This document shows positions 21,801 through 33,700 of a stretch of 64,000 bases of DNA, piece by piece. Below the pieces are notes generated by a model, which saw only the letters and a list, made by a program, of their open reading frames with translations, did no database searches and had not been told where the DNA came from. Source of the stretch: Dinochytrium kinnereticum (Eukaryota > Chytridiomycota > Chytridiomycetes > Chytridiales > Chytridiaceae); the NCBI GenBank assembly GCA_027604005.1, contig JADGJT010000041.1, forward strand, positions 1 through 64,000, read 5' to 3'. The first letter of the stretch is position 1. Each line of letters starts with the position of its first letter. The position numbers were made by a program, and so were the translations under genes.

Positions 21801-24478
21801 GACAGCATCCAAAAAGTTCATAATCTCAAACAACGATGGGTCCGCCGAATCCGATGTCGAAAACCTTCGATGGCTTGACAACAACGGTGTCGTAAATGAA
21901 GAAGACGGGTCGTCAACGTCGACTGCCGTTCCAACTTCATACTCCCCGTTACTGCTTGGCACCGAGTGACCCCCATTGCTCCCTGGGACCATCTTCCAAA
22001 CCCACTCAGGGACCCACCCCCACCCTCCCCAAACCCTCTTCCCGCCGCCCGCACCACCGCGTCTGACATCAAAATAGATTCTCTCAAGCTGCTGCAAGCA
22101 CACCGTCCGATTCCTGACGGCCGTTCGAAGCTTATTCCATTTTCTGCAGATGACAACATTCTCGACAGACCCCACGCCCAGGTTTTCAAAATAGGCGGCG
22201 AGGTCAACCTCGTGACGGAGTTCACGGGGGATACCAAAGACGATGAGGGAACGGAGTTCGATTTTGCTAAGCTTTGTGCGGCGGAGGACGTGTTCCGTGT
22301 GATGGAGTTTGAGGTCAACGTAACCGCGGTAGTAGTATATCAGGGAGCCGCTGCATAGGAGAAGGATATGTTGGTCAGCGCATAAAGTGCATCGCCTGAA
22401 AATCTAGCAACACCCCAATTCATTCTCGGAATGAACCCATCCTTCCCGCGATTAATTCGTTTTCTCGTCCAAAACCTATCCAGTCACAATGATCGAGACC
22501 TCTTGGACTCAGGCCTGACATCTAGCCTATTCAACACCCCAAAACCAGCGTCCAACGTCAACTGTTTCTATCTGCTCAAACCACTCCTCCCCAAATTCTT
22601 CAAGATAAAAAGTCTCCGCCACTCTAATAAAACCAAACATCGTCTCAACATTCCTTCCATCCTCGAAACCTGCCACAATCCCCTCTCTAAACCGATTTCG
22701 GTCTCTTAGAAACCGCGCCTCCTATCGCCCCTTCGCCACAACCGCCCCGCCAACAAAAAAAAACACCAACCCACACACAAAACAGGACTTATAGAAGAAA
22801 CGAATAAAACAAACGGAAAGGAAAAAAATCAACTCACAAAGCGACAAACGAAAAGACCCAAGTGAACAACAAATGAACCTTCAAAAACGGTGAACTATTC
22901 GGGACATTCTCAACCGTCAAAGCCTTCAAATAAGCCGCCTCATCCAAATCCGTCTGTTGATCGCTCAATGGGTTCGCAAAATAATTCACAGGGACGAGGA
23001 TAAAGAGGCCAAGGATGCTTAAGGCTGTGAAGAGGTAGGCGGAGGTGTGGAGGAAGCGGAGGAACTGATGCAGATATTGTTGTATTTTGTTGTTTTGAGG
23101 TGGAGGCGATGGAACGTTTTTATCGTTGATGACGGTGTGGTTGATTTTTTTGGTTTTGTTTTGTAGAACCGGGGGACCATTGGTTTTGGTCGGGTAGTGG
23201 TTAGAAATGGAAGTGGGGACCATTGGTTTCGAGGAGGATATTAATGATAGGTAAGTTGTTAATTGCGCGTGTTGTTTTTTTCCGGATGAAAGAAGGGGTA
23301 GGAGAAACAAAGGAACACTCAGAAAAAAATGATTCAAAAAATAAGCCCGCATTCTTCCTCAACCACCAATTCTTCAACAGCAACAGAAAAAAAAGAGAAA
23401 AAAAAAGTGCTTACGATTACGCCATCCAAGCCAACGGTGGTGATGAGAAACGATTCAGGGATAGACCAAACAGTAGACACCCACGTAAAAGGGTCTTTGG
23501 GAAGTTTCGGGGGCCGACCGCTATAAATTAAAATGAAAGAAAGGAATCCCACACAAATGTCAGACGTCCAAAACAACATGAAATAAAAACACAAGATCGC
23601 AAGACCACCGGCCAGATGGGATAAACCAAAGATAAACCCCCACTTATTCAGCCTCACAAAAAGAAACGGCATGCCGACTACCAATGTAAAATGGACCCCC
23701 AACACCAACAAACCCCACCTTTTAAGCGTCCTCCTGGGCGAATAAATATCCCGAAACACGTTTCGAACGCTACAAAAAATAACCACACAAAAAATTCCTA
23801 ACGTGCTGAAGGTTGCAAATGCGACGCTGAGACCTTTTTTTCCAGCCAAAAGGAATAAAATACGGAGGGAAAGGGAAAAAAATGTGTCAGTTATCTCCCA
23901 TGGAGCTATGAGGAAATGGTCTACTGATAATAAAGGAAAGAAGGAAAATCCCACGGCGTCAGAACTGAACTCTTCCTCCTCTGTTTTCTCAAAACCTCCA
24001 CTACTCCTACTAACAACAACACAGACAAAAACAAAAAATAAAAATAATAAACGACCTATGACATCCAAACCCCCCAACCTCCCATCCGAATCGCCCCGCT
24101 TTTTAACCCCGAACCTCCTTCCACAAAAAGAAGTGCCGAATGGATCCACGCAACCAATCGGCTCTTTCAAAACCTCAACCTCTAAAAAGAAAAATAAAAT
24201 GCGAAAGACCTCATCTCCGGACCCGTATCAAACATCTCCCCACTTCTACCCCTCAAAGCTCAACCGAAAAACAAAGCCAAAACCCAGCCGCCCTTAACAG
24301 AACCCCTCCACGTCCTCCTTCACCAAACCCCTCATCACCCCCCAAACCCAAAAGTCAGCTCCTACTCAGAAACACACACACACACACACACAGCATTACC
24401 TAGATGCCCCAAATTCGGGTTCTGCGGGTCACTCGGCTCACCTCCCCCATCCCACTTTACAGTTGAGGTGGAGGTCAT
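18850..24478 (-). CDS. CSC1: CSC1/TMEM63-type osmosensitive cation channel
   Basis: Hyperosmolality- or stretch-gated calcium-permeable channel (DUF221) of the plasma membrane. Ten exons (24478-24400, 23833-23719, 23520-23415, 23064-22838, 22350-21612, 21484-21127, 20909-20849, 20773-20647, 20576-20348, 20267-18850) close in frame to 1152 residues. N-terminal TM LATFST-like segment (SVAFATFSTLGIFCVVIF) then RDIYSPRR, KLPKDPFTWVSTVW, GLDGVIFLRFLH, ILVPVNYF, LTVENVP and VHLLFTW. A long cytosolic RRM-like loop follows (LIVFGIPRELR... VGFVTFESPESA), then SQIILSRRP, DIYWPNLS and the pore-region helices (SSPSVMSYVILQAF, LTYSAIAPLILPF). The tail after about 840 is disordered and acidic. The intron before exon 10 contains a 10-N gap. 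An in-frame upstream ATG at 24694 would add 72 low-complexity residues. Confidence 0.93.
20315..20324. other. Assembly gap (10 N) within a CSC1 intron
   Basis: Ten unknown bases between exons 9 and 10 of the CSC1-like gene. The flanking exons join in phase, so the coding sequence is not affected. Confidence 0.98.
24372..24391. repeat. CA/TG dinucleotide repeat at a splice donor
   Basis: About ten CA units on the plus strand, read as UG repeats in the CSC1 transcript. They begin within a few bases of the first intron's GTAATG donor. Confidence 0.9.
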
Positions 24479-25172
24479 CAAGGCCGTTTTTTTTGGCAAG
24501 ACAAATTTCGCGATCGCACAAGGATGGAGTGCTTGTGCTGCTCTGCGGTTGGACGGGAGGCGGTGAAGGGGACGGTGAATAATGCGGTGGACGGTGGTGG
24601 TGGTGGTGGACGGTTGCAGGTTGAGTTGAGGGGGGGAATTGGTGTTCTTGGCTTGATGGTGGTGGAGCCAATCACGGTTGTGTTTGGTGGCCATTAAATA
24701 TGACCTGCCCTTTTCTTTTTCTTTTTCTTTTTTTTTGTTGTTGTTTTTATGTTCTGCGTATGAAACAAAACCAAGTGAGGAATCTTTATTTTTTGGAGTG
24801 AAGGGAGGAGCTGTTGCTTTTATGAAAGACGCAGGCGGTGGAATTGTGGAGACGCAGAGGGGGGAGGGAAGATCGTGAAGATGGAAGAAAAGGCACGATC
24901 CAACTACACCAAAAGCAATCACGCGAACGAAAAGTGAAAACAACCCCAGAACAACAAAAAGGATTGATGGCCACCTTACTTCGGCACAGCGAAACAAAAC
25001 ATACAAACACATAAGCCTGCCCAACTCGCAATCCACGGCCACGTCGATTTACAGAAAATGATCAGAAATTTTAAGAAAGTGAAGAAACTGCACGCATTGA
25101 CGTCGACAAAATATTGGTTGGGGCGGTAGAGGGCGGAGAAGTGTGTTTTGAAATATAAAGTTGACTAATTCT
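24479..25172. other. CSC1 upstream region and RSPH3 3' flank
   Basis: Tandem spacer of 694 bp on the minus strand. It contains the optional N-terminal extension of CSC1 (from ATG 24694) and a pyrimidine-rich tract near 24711-24750. No separate gene was recognised. Confidence 0.5.
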
Positions 25173-27165
25173 TCAGTATCGACTGCTTGGTCCCTCTCGA
25201 CCTCCTTTCGATGCAGGTGTTTGTGGGGGTGGGATGCCGTTGTTTCTCAGAGCACGTATGGCGTTACGGATAATGTCTGCGGGTAAGGGGGGTTAGGAGG
25301 GGTGTTAGTTTTGCAGGATCGAAACTTTGCTTGGATATGTGCGAAAGAAAAGAAGCAGGCCAGAGTAGAGCAAAACAAGATAAGAATTTGGAGTGAAGAG
25401 TAAGGTAAATCCCAAGCGAAAGACGCGGAAAAATAAAAAGCGGTATCTGAAGAACAAAACAAAAAACAAAAAAATCTACGCTCATACCATCCACGACCCC
25501 CCTCCCAACCCTAACCCTCTCCAAACTCTTATCAACCTCGGAAGAAAGCCACGGCAAAAACAACGTCTCAACCTCCTTCTCCACAACATCGTAAAAGTAT
25601 CCATTGGTCGATAACGAGTCCAGCACGGAAGGAACAAGATTCGCAAGGTAAGCCTGAGCAAACGCTCTCGCCGAGACTTTTTCGGCAGCCTCCTGCTTTT
25701 CTTTAAGGATGCGAATCTGTTCGGCGAGGCGACGCTCTTTTTCTTCAGTGCGGCGACGCTCGGCGTCTTCGAGACGTTGGACTTCGGCGAGTTCGGCGTT
25801 GCGGCGTTCTTCATGGTCGCGCTTTTTGGCAACGGAAGGCAAACATTAGTTGTTGTTGTTTTTTTGTTTTGTTTGTTTTTGGCGAGAATAGAGTAGGTCG
25901 GAAAAGGGTCAAAGGAATTCAAGAAAAAGAAGGGGGTAATTGGGGAGAGAAGGGAAGAATTGGATGGTTTAAATTTAAAAGAGAGTGGAAAAGAAAGAAA
26001 AAGAAGAGCGAAAGAGGTTAATACGGAAAAGGTTTGATAAGAAGATACAGGGGCAAAAACAAGGAGAAAGTAGGAGGGAAAAGTGGTTCTAGAATTTACA
26101 TGAAAAAGCAAAACAAAAAAAATAAACAACAGCTATCACTCACCTGATGCCTCCTCAACATTTCCATCTCTTCCTCCTCCATAACTTCCATAAGCGCCTG
26201 CTCAATCGTCTTTCCAACGATAACCTCCAACAATGGCGCAACCTCATAATCAAAGTTAAACAATTCTCCCTCTAGCACCTGGGTAGCAACATCCAATCCA
26301 CTCTTCTGCGGCACATAAAGTGGGCTGGGAGCGCGGTCCAGGAACGCGTCAGTCTGAGTGGCAGCGATGGCTTCTGGAACCTTGTCGGAGAGTTCTTCAA
26401 GGTAGAGATCAGTTTGAACGTCAATATGCTTTCGACCGTCGACGGGTTCGGGGGTGCGAACGCGGCGTTGGGCTTCGGCCCGGCGTTTTGCGCGGAGGCG
26501 ACGTTTGATCTCGTTTTGACGTTGGATTTCGACGGGGTCGGGTTGGGCGTGCTTTTTTTTTTTTTTTAGTGTGTTTTGTTTTTAGTGGGGGTGGGGTTGA
26601 AAAATGTAGGGCGATGTAAAGTTGTAAGGGTTATGGTTTTGATCTTGATGGATTATGTTCTTTTTTTGTTGTTTTTAAATGATTTCTTCTTCTCTGGAAG
26701 GCTTAAAATAGGCGCTCTTGATGGGATGAAGATAACGGGAGGTGTTTACTTACCAAAGGGATGACGGGTGAAGCATAAGTGTTTCCTCGATGAATTCTCC
26801 GATCATACATTATGTTGACGGGGCTAATAAGAGGATAAAAAGGAAAAACAGAGAGCCCGATAGTCAGCCTCAAGACGCTTCCTCATCTACAGACTGCCCA
26901 GCTTTCCACAGAAACACCCCAGACGAGAGAGTGAAAAAGACAAACGAAAACCAAGACCAAAAACTCACGGTGGCCTCTGATCCCCCATCACCTCATTTGG
27001 ATCCCGATACTTTTTCCTAGAGGCAGCGACAGCCCTCGGCTCCGAGGCAAAGGAGTAGGCCTCTGCGCCGGCTTGCCTTGTGGAAGCGGGGTCGTAAGGC
27101 TTTGAGTCCTCGACCTTTGTCTGCGTGGGCTTTGGGTGGGCGGGGTTTGGTGCGGTTGAGAGCAT
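25173..27165 (-). CDS. RSPH3: Radial spoke head protein 3 (axonemal stalk)
   Basis: RSP3 anchors radial spokes to doublet microtubules of motile cilia, binding as a dimer, and acts as an A-kinase anchor in algae. Five exons (27165-26969, 26823-26754, 26551-26144, 25821-25488, 25276-25173) give 370 residues. Family landmarks: YSFASEPRAV, RKKYRDP, NIMYDRRIHRGNTYA, EIKRRLRAKRRAEAQ, VRTPEPVDGRKHIDVQTD, LYLEELSDKVPE, TQTDAFLDRAPSPL, KSGLDVATQV, VGKTIEQALMEVMEEEE, then RNAELAEVQRLEDAERRR, RAFAQAYLANLVP and FYDVVEKEVETLFLPWL. ATG 27165 is the first in-frame ATG. Acceptors of exons 3 and 4 are A-rich AAG sites. The gene is divergent from the CoA-transferase gene and is a strong marker of a motile flagellum. 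Confidence 0.96.
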
Positions 27166-27653
27166 CTTTAGCGCGTGAGGGTGGGGGGTATGGGAGGGGT
27201 GGTCTGGTCTGTGGGCGAGGAGTCGGGGAGGAGGAGGGCACGGCGTGTGTGCGGTGCAGCAACAAGGGAAATAAATGGGATTGACAAGGTCTGTGTGACT
27301 CTGATGAGAGAGTATATACCTGAGTGTTAGTGTATACCAAGGGGTGTTCAAATGGTTGTGGGGATGGTGGGATATTCCGAATATTCAGCGGTTGTTTGCA
27401 TGGAAAGATCCAGCAGTGACTCAGAGTGAGCGACATATTTGAATGAACAACATAAATATCCCTCATCCATCCATCCATCCAGCAATCCATCCATCCCCTG
27501 CGCTGCCTGCCTGACCTCCTGCCCCGACCTCCGACCACCCAACCCCATCCGTTGACGGCCTGCGATCTATCCTCCATCCCTTCATCCCTTCATCCCTCCA
27601 TCCATCTTTGAATAACGGTTGACTTGATCCGCCATCAGCGATACACCACAGCA
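27166..27653. promoter_or_regulatory. Divergent promoter region, RSPH3 / CoA-transferase
   Basis: 488 bp between two start codons on opposite strands. It carries short CATC/ATCC tetranucleotide clusters (27464-27510 and 27572-27606). No TATA box is obvious. A shared promoter is inferred from the layout. Confidence 0.55.
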
Positions 27654-29962
27654 ATGTCCCTGCTCCTGCCCCTCCTGCGCTCCGCCTCCTCCGGATCCTC
27701 CTCCTCATCCCTCCCATCACCTGCACTCATCATCAAGAGATCCCTCCTCACGCGCAACGGCCCGCCAAAGGTCTGCGCAACTCCCGAGGACGCTGTCTCA
27801 AATATCAAGTCGGGCGACCGCGTCTTTGTCCATGGTGTCGCTGCTACCCCTCAGACCTTGCTGAATGGTAATAAATGATGATGATGATGATGATGATTAT
27901 GATAATTATGTTGCTTTTTAGTTGTGTCGAGAGTGTCGAGAGGATATTACTTTTTTTTTTGTTTCCGGTTTTTTCTAATGATTCTTTGTTTTTAGCGCTT
28001 GAGAAGAGGGCCGATGAGCTGAGGAATGTCGAGTTTTGTCATTTGCATCTGGAAAAGGTCAACCCGTGAGTGTTTGAGCGAAGCGATTCCGAGCGCAGCG
28101 AGCCATTCTTAAGCTTGTTTATGTTCTTTCTTCATTCTTTTTCGTTCATTCATTCTTTGTCACATACATTTACTAGTGCGAAAACGAGTCATATCTTTTT
28201 TCTCCTTTCCTTTCCTTTCTTTCTTTTCTCTGAAACATCCACCACTTTGTCTTCTTCTTTCTTTCCCTCGTCTCGCACACTCAATTAACCTACCTACCCC
28301 TCTAACCCAAAAAGATGCGCGCAACCGAAGCACGCCAAATCCTTCTTCACCAACAACTTTTTCATCGGTCCCAACCAGCGCAAAAACGTGGCCGCAGGCG
28401 TGGGCTCCTACGTCCCCACCTTTCTACACGAGGTCCCCGCCCTGATGCGTCGAGGTCTCGTCGCCCCCGACGTGGCCCTCATCAACGTCTCCCCCCCCGA
28501 TCAACACGGCTATGTCTCTCTAGGCGTCGAGGTCGCCACGGCCCTTCCCGCCGTGCAGACCGCCAAGACCGTCATTGCGCAGATCAACCCTCACATGCCG
28601 TTCACCACGGGTTACTCGTTTGTGCATATGGATGCGTTGGATTATGTGTGTCATGTGGATGAGCCGCTGCCGGAGCGTGCGACTGGGAAGGCGAATGAGG
28701 TGGAGGAGAGGATTGGAAAGTGTATCGCTAGTCTGGTCACCGATGGGGCTACCTTGCAGATGGGGATTGGTGGGTCTCTCTTTCCTTTGCTTCTTCTTCT
28801 TTTCTTTGTTGTCTCTCTTGTTTCTTTTGTTTCTTCTTTTTTTCTCCTCTAAGTTTTCTGGAGGTTGTTGAGATGTTTTCAAATAATTGTGGGTCTTTTG
28901 TTTTGTTGTGTTTTTCGTCTTGAATCCACTTAACTCGCACTTTTCTCCTTTACTTAACTCGCTCTTACTCTTGAGTTCTCTTTCCTTGATTGATAGACGC
29001 CTTCCTTTCACTTTCTTTCTTGACTTAAGCCACTCGATTCTCTTGTTTTTTCTTGTCTCTGGCTAATGCCGCCACTCACTCATTCCACACCACTATATCT
29101 ACTTTCTTTCCTTGCCGTGACTAATGACTCGTGCCAACCCTCACTTACACTATTTTCTTCTTTCTTTCCTAATGCTACTCTTATCCTTTCTCTCTAGGCG
29201 CTATCCCCAACGCGGTCCTCGCAGAATTGACGAACCACCGAGACCTTGGCATCCACACTGAAATGTTTGAAGAGGGCGTGATCCCCTTGATCAACGCCGG
29301 CGTCATCACCAACCTCAAAAAAACGTTTCTCCCCGGCAAGATCCTGACCTCCTTCATCATGGGCACGCGAACCCTCTATGACTACGTTCACCAGAACCAC
29401 TCTGTGGCATTTATGGACGCGTCGGTGACCAACAACCCCAGCATCATTGGGTCAAACCCAAAGGTCACTGCCATCAATTCGGCAGTTGAGATTGATCTCA
29501 CTGGGCAGGTTTGCGCGGATTCTATTGGGACCAGGATGATCTCTGGGGTTGGGGGGCAGGTTGATTTTGAGAGGGGAGCGGCGTTGTCGCCTGGGGGGTT
29601 GCCGATCATTTGTTTGCCGAGCACGGCGAAGGATGGGAGCTCGAGGATTGTACCAGTGTTGAAATCCGGGGCTGGGGTGATCACGACGAGGCCTCATGTT
29701 CATTATGGTGAGGATTTCTATACTACCATATCTTCCCTCTTTTTTTCCTTCTGATTTCTAACAACGCCCTTCCTCCTTTCATCTTCTTCTTCACAATCTT
29801 TTTCTTCTTTCATTCACAGTTGTGACAGAGTGGGGGTACGCCTTTCTGTTTGGAAAGAACCTGCAGCAGCGTGCCAAAGCGTTGATTGAGATTGCGCACC
29901 CCACGCACCGTGCAGCGCTTGAGAAGGAGGCGTTCCAGGCGTTGGGGATCCGTGCGTGGTGA
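27654..29962 (+). CDS. Mitochondrial acetyl-CoA hydrolase/transferase family enzyme
   Basis: CoA-transferase of the acetyl-CoA hydrolase / 4-hydroxybutyrate CoA-transferase superfamily. Likely acyl donors are acetyl- or succinyl-CoA; the substrate is not certain. Exons 27654-27867, 27996-28065, 28315-28769, 29198-29707 and 29820-29962 give 463 residues. The first 35 residues (MSLLLPLLRSASS... IIKRSLLTR) look like a mitochondrial presequence. Conserved: GDRVFVHGVAATP, FFIGPNQRKNVAAG, VALINVSPPDQHGYVSLG, LQMGIGAIPNAVL, GIHTEMFEEG (probable catalytic Glu region), SGVGGQVDF and VTEWGYAFLFGK. Exon 3 is taken from 28315 with an A-rich AAG acceptor because only this keeps the frame. The 3' introns are long (428 nt between exons 3 and 4) and T-rich. 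Confidence 0.92.
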
Positions 29963-30486
29963 TTTTAATTTTTCTATTTTGTAATAAGTGGCCAGGGTGG
30001 TTGATCAAGTGGGGGAATGAAGGTTGCAGCCGTTCTTTTTGGCGGTTTCTTGCGCAGCATCATTGAATGACCAGAAAGCAACAAGGGAGGAATATTCCGC
30101 GTGTGCGCGAGAGATGTCAGGGACGGGGGGGGAACAAGTTAAACATCCTTAAGTTTGTTCAACACTTGCCTTAAGGAGTGCTGGGGTTTTTAAATAAGAC
30201 CTCCTTCCAATATCCACCGAGTAGTGAAAACCAAAGAATCTTTTCAGCTTTTGGTGAATATTCCTTTTGCTGGAATATTGAATGGACAAGCCACCGACAG
30301 CCGCCAGCGTCGCTGCACTGGCCGTCATTGACGCGACGCCGTCCGTCGCTCTCCCCCGTCTCCTCCTGCCACCGTCTCCCCTCCCCTTGCCTCCTCCTGG
30401 ACGAACACTCGCTGCTTTGCGCCTTCGCTCCATCGCCCTTTCTCCCACCCCCAACCCCACCTCCTCTTCTCCTCTCCTCCTCTCCT

Positions 30487-30528
30487 CCATCCATCCATCC
30501 ATCCATCCATCCATCCATCCATCCATCC
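30487..30528. repeat. CCAT tetranucleotide microsatellite
   Basis: About ten perfect CCAT units. The same unit recurs at 27464-27480 and, on the other strand, at 47681-47720. Confidence 0.95.
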
Positions 30529-30690
30529 ACACCCTCCTACTCTCTCACCCAATCCATCCATACACTCTGCTCTGGAGGCTTACCCATCGGCCCGCACAAA
30601 TCTCAAAGACACGACGGAATAAAACTTTTCTTTTTTACAACTCCTCCCCCCCTGGCCGTCTGAAGAAGCCTCCTTTCATCTCCCCGTCAC

Positions 30691-30768
30691 CACCCTCCCT
30701 CACCACCCTCACCTCCCTCACCTCCCTTACCTCCCTCATCTCCCTCACCTCCCTCACCTCCCTCTCCA
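30691..30768. repeat. CT-rich 9-nt tandem repeat in 5' leader
   Basis: Roughly eight imperfect copies of a CCTCCCTCA-like unit, ending 26 bp before the ATG of the Zds-like gene. This places it in the probable 5' UTR or core promoter. Confidence 0.85.
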
Positions 30769-30793
30769 CCCGAATGCCCCACTGCAACCATCA

Positions 30794-33700
30794 ATGACCT
30801 CCACTCCTACCCCCTCGCACGAGAAGAAACTCCGTCTCTCAACCCTCTTCAAACCAAGGTTCCCCACTGGCCCAACCCTGGACGAGAAGGACTACCTTCA
30901 GTTTCATCACCACCTCGCGCCTCCTCCCTCCTCATCCGACGAAGAAACCCGTCGAGTGTTGAGTTTGCAAAGGTTCAGGGGTGAAGGCAGGGGTGCTGAC
31001 GGTGACCCTAGGAGATGGGCAACACCCCTTAAACAACCCCTTCCAAGGTCGAGAAGCGTCAGTCCGAACACGACGGTCGGTTGGAGGCAACACCCGTTAG
31101 TGGAGGGTGTGGATCCACCTGTGTTGCTTGCAGGGGCTGAGAGGGATGAGTTGGAGGTTTCTTTGGGGGGGTTGCCGTTGTCGTTCATGAAGGATGAGGG
31201 GGAGAGAACGTTTTTGGATCCTTGGCAGTCTTCTGATGTCTTGGCTTCTTCTTTGAAGAGTGGTTCACCAGATTCGGTGTTGATGAGAAGGTCGGTGTCA
31301 ACCTTTGGGTTGGGGGGGGGGATGGGCGGTGGGGAGAAGGTGATGACGGAGCGGTTGGACATGGTACAGCCATCTTCTCTGGTGAAGGTGAAGCGGACCG
31401 CGGCGTCACCATCCTCTGTCTCAAAAGCATCACAGTCCCTGTTCTCTTCGTCACCTTTTCTTGTCTCGAAGGAAGTGTCAAAGAAATCGGTGCCCTCCAC
31501 CTCGGGCTTATCAAAGCGCTTCAACGCTGTCACGCCTGATTCTCAACGGTCGTTTTTGGTGAGGCGATCTGGCGGTGGTGGTCATGAAACACCACGTTCA
31601 ACATCGTCAGCCTCGACCAATCCCGTCACGCGAGATTCGTCACGCCCACCATCGCCCTGCTCGTTTCTGTCAAAGAGACCCGTCATTGTCACCCCCGACT
31701 CATCGCCACGTCCGCCATCGCCCTGCTCCTTCCTCTCCAAGAAACCCGACGCCTCTCGTCCAGCCTCCCACTCGTTCCTTTCAAAACGACCCACCATCCT
31801 TCCCCTAACGACCACTGGGGTTGCGTGTTTTAGCTCACGATCACCTTCCCCTAGCCCCACGTTGGACGGGGAGACAACGCCTCCCCCCACCCCGCCAAAG
31901 GAGGATGACGGTATGGAGTCGTTGGCTTTGAGAAAGGATGGGGTGGGGTCTAGTGGAGATGAAGTTGAGGCGGATCCTTGGTTGGTTGGACCGCCGGTGG
32001 AGTTCATACCCTCCTCTGTTTCTTCGTCTCCTTCCCCTCCTCCACTCAGAATTCGATCTCCGGTCTCACCGCTGGTTTCGTACGTGATGGATGCTGCCTC
32101 GCTTGACCAAATCAACGCAGAACCCCTTCCCCCCTCAAAACGATCCACCCACCCCTCAGCAAGATCAACCTCTGTCACAAGAGGCGGCAGTTTCTCCTAC
32201 TTTGCAGACCCCGTCCGCACCGCCTCCCCATCCTCCTCCACACCTCCTCCCTTTCTCCAACGAGACCGGACGGAGGATTCAATGCTGTCGTCTTGGAGCT
32301 CCTCCAGTCCTGGTCGTCGGGATTCGGCGCTCATAAAGGAGAGGAGGGATCGGTCGAGGTCGCCTGGGAGGGGTGGCGGGGGGGGGTTTGTGGCGGGGAT
32401 CTGGAGGTCGGTTGTTTTGGGGAGGGCTGCCTCGCCGCCGACTCCGACTGCGCCGTCTTCTTCTTCTTCTCCTTCCGGGACGTCTGTGCCGGCACCGTCG
32501 ACGCATTTGACGGGGGGGGGTGCGTCATGGAGGGCGAAGAGGAGTTTTGAGCGGCCGGTGAAGGAGGTGGGACGTGGGAGGCTTTTTGGGAGGTGGAGGT
32601 GGGAGGAGGAGGTGGAAGATCGCGGTTGGAGGAGTGGTGGAAGTGTTGGAGGTGAGAATGGGATGATGAGGTATTTTGATGAGGAGTGTGGGGTTCTTCG
32701 GTTTAGGTTTGGTGAGTGGTTTGCCCTTTTTCTCTCTTTTTCTTCTCGGTTAGTTGATAGCGTTGCGTTGTTTTTTGTTGAAGTGATGGGTGGTGGTGGT
32801 TGGGGTGGTCGTCCATTTTTATTTTTTATTTTTTGCCTTCCCTCCTTTGGGGAGGTTGAGCCAGTTATGGGAAATGAGGTGCCTTCCTCATTGTAGGATG
32901 AATCTGACACAACCGGCAGCCCGTATCTCAACCTCTCACCAAACAAACGTGTTATCTTCCCCTCCCCTGTCATGATAATTCTAATTTGCTCTTTATGTAC
33001 TAATCATTTAACGAACCCACCCTCTTCCCTTCTGCAGAAATCGAACTATCCCTCTTCCACCTCTCAGCCCGAAAGATAAACGACCCAACCCGCCCCGCAG
33101 GACTCCACGACCGCGTCCTGATCGACCAATTCGCTCGTCTCCTCATCAAGACCAACCCCCACCTCATGACCCCAACATCGTCTCAAGCCCTTGCAGCCGC
33201 CGCGCGACAGCGCGCCGCGTACCTCCGCTATCGCGAGACCAGAGCTCGCCCTCCACCTGTCCCTGTTTCGGTTGTCGGTGATGATGAGCGTGAGGAGGGG
33301 GTGGTAGTCCGTGGTCGGACGAGGGAGAAGCGACCGTCTGTTTCTCGGAGGAGGTGTGAAGATGGGGAGGAGAGGGAGAAGGAGAGGGATGGGTCGCCCA
33401 TAGAGACTTTGGTTGATTCGGCGGTGGGGTTGGAGAGCGTGAAGGGGTGTGGTGGGAATGGGAGACCTGTCTCGGATCCTGGACCGGTTGCTGGTGGGAT
33501 GGGTGGTGTGGGGTGGCTTTTGCGGAAGAGCTGGCATGCTGGTGATAATGAGGCACCATTGCCTCCCCTTCCTGAGGCAGAGTCACCGACCTGTGTGGAT
33601 CTTGACGAAAGCGCTCAAGGCTCTGTCACGAAAACAATTGAGAACGCCGAGAAACCGTTAGACGAGCCTCGACGGTCACGGAAATCATCCCGTACTCTCC

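Larger units (their letters stand above)
29963..30793. other. Intergenic region with microsatellite and CT-rich leader
   Basis: 831 bp between the CoA-transferase and the Zds-like gene. It contains the CCAT repeat and CCTCCCTCA-type tandem repeat listed separately. The rest is pyrimidine-rich with no gene. Confidence 0.6.

Noticed and set aside
23334..24170. 278-codon hydrophobic minus frame as one exon
   Set aside because: It merges two CSC1 exons with intron 2 and part of intron 1. The family alignment requires splicing.
31582..32178. 198-codon antisense frame within the Zds-like gene
   Set aside because: Mirror of Ser/Pro-rich coding sequence, no domain, no splice or start support.
32197..32973. 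258-codon antisense frame ending near the intron
   Set aside because: Low-complexity shadow of the plus-strand gene, which has a consistent splice junction.
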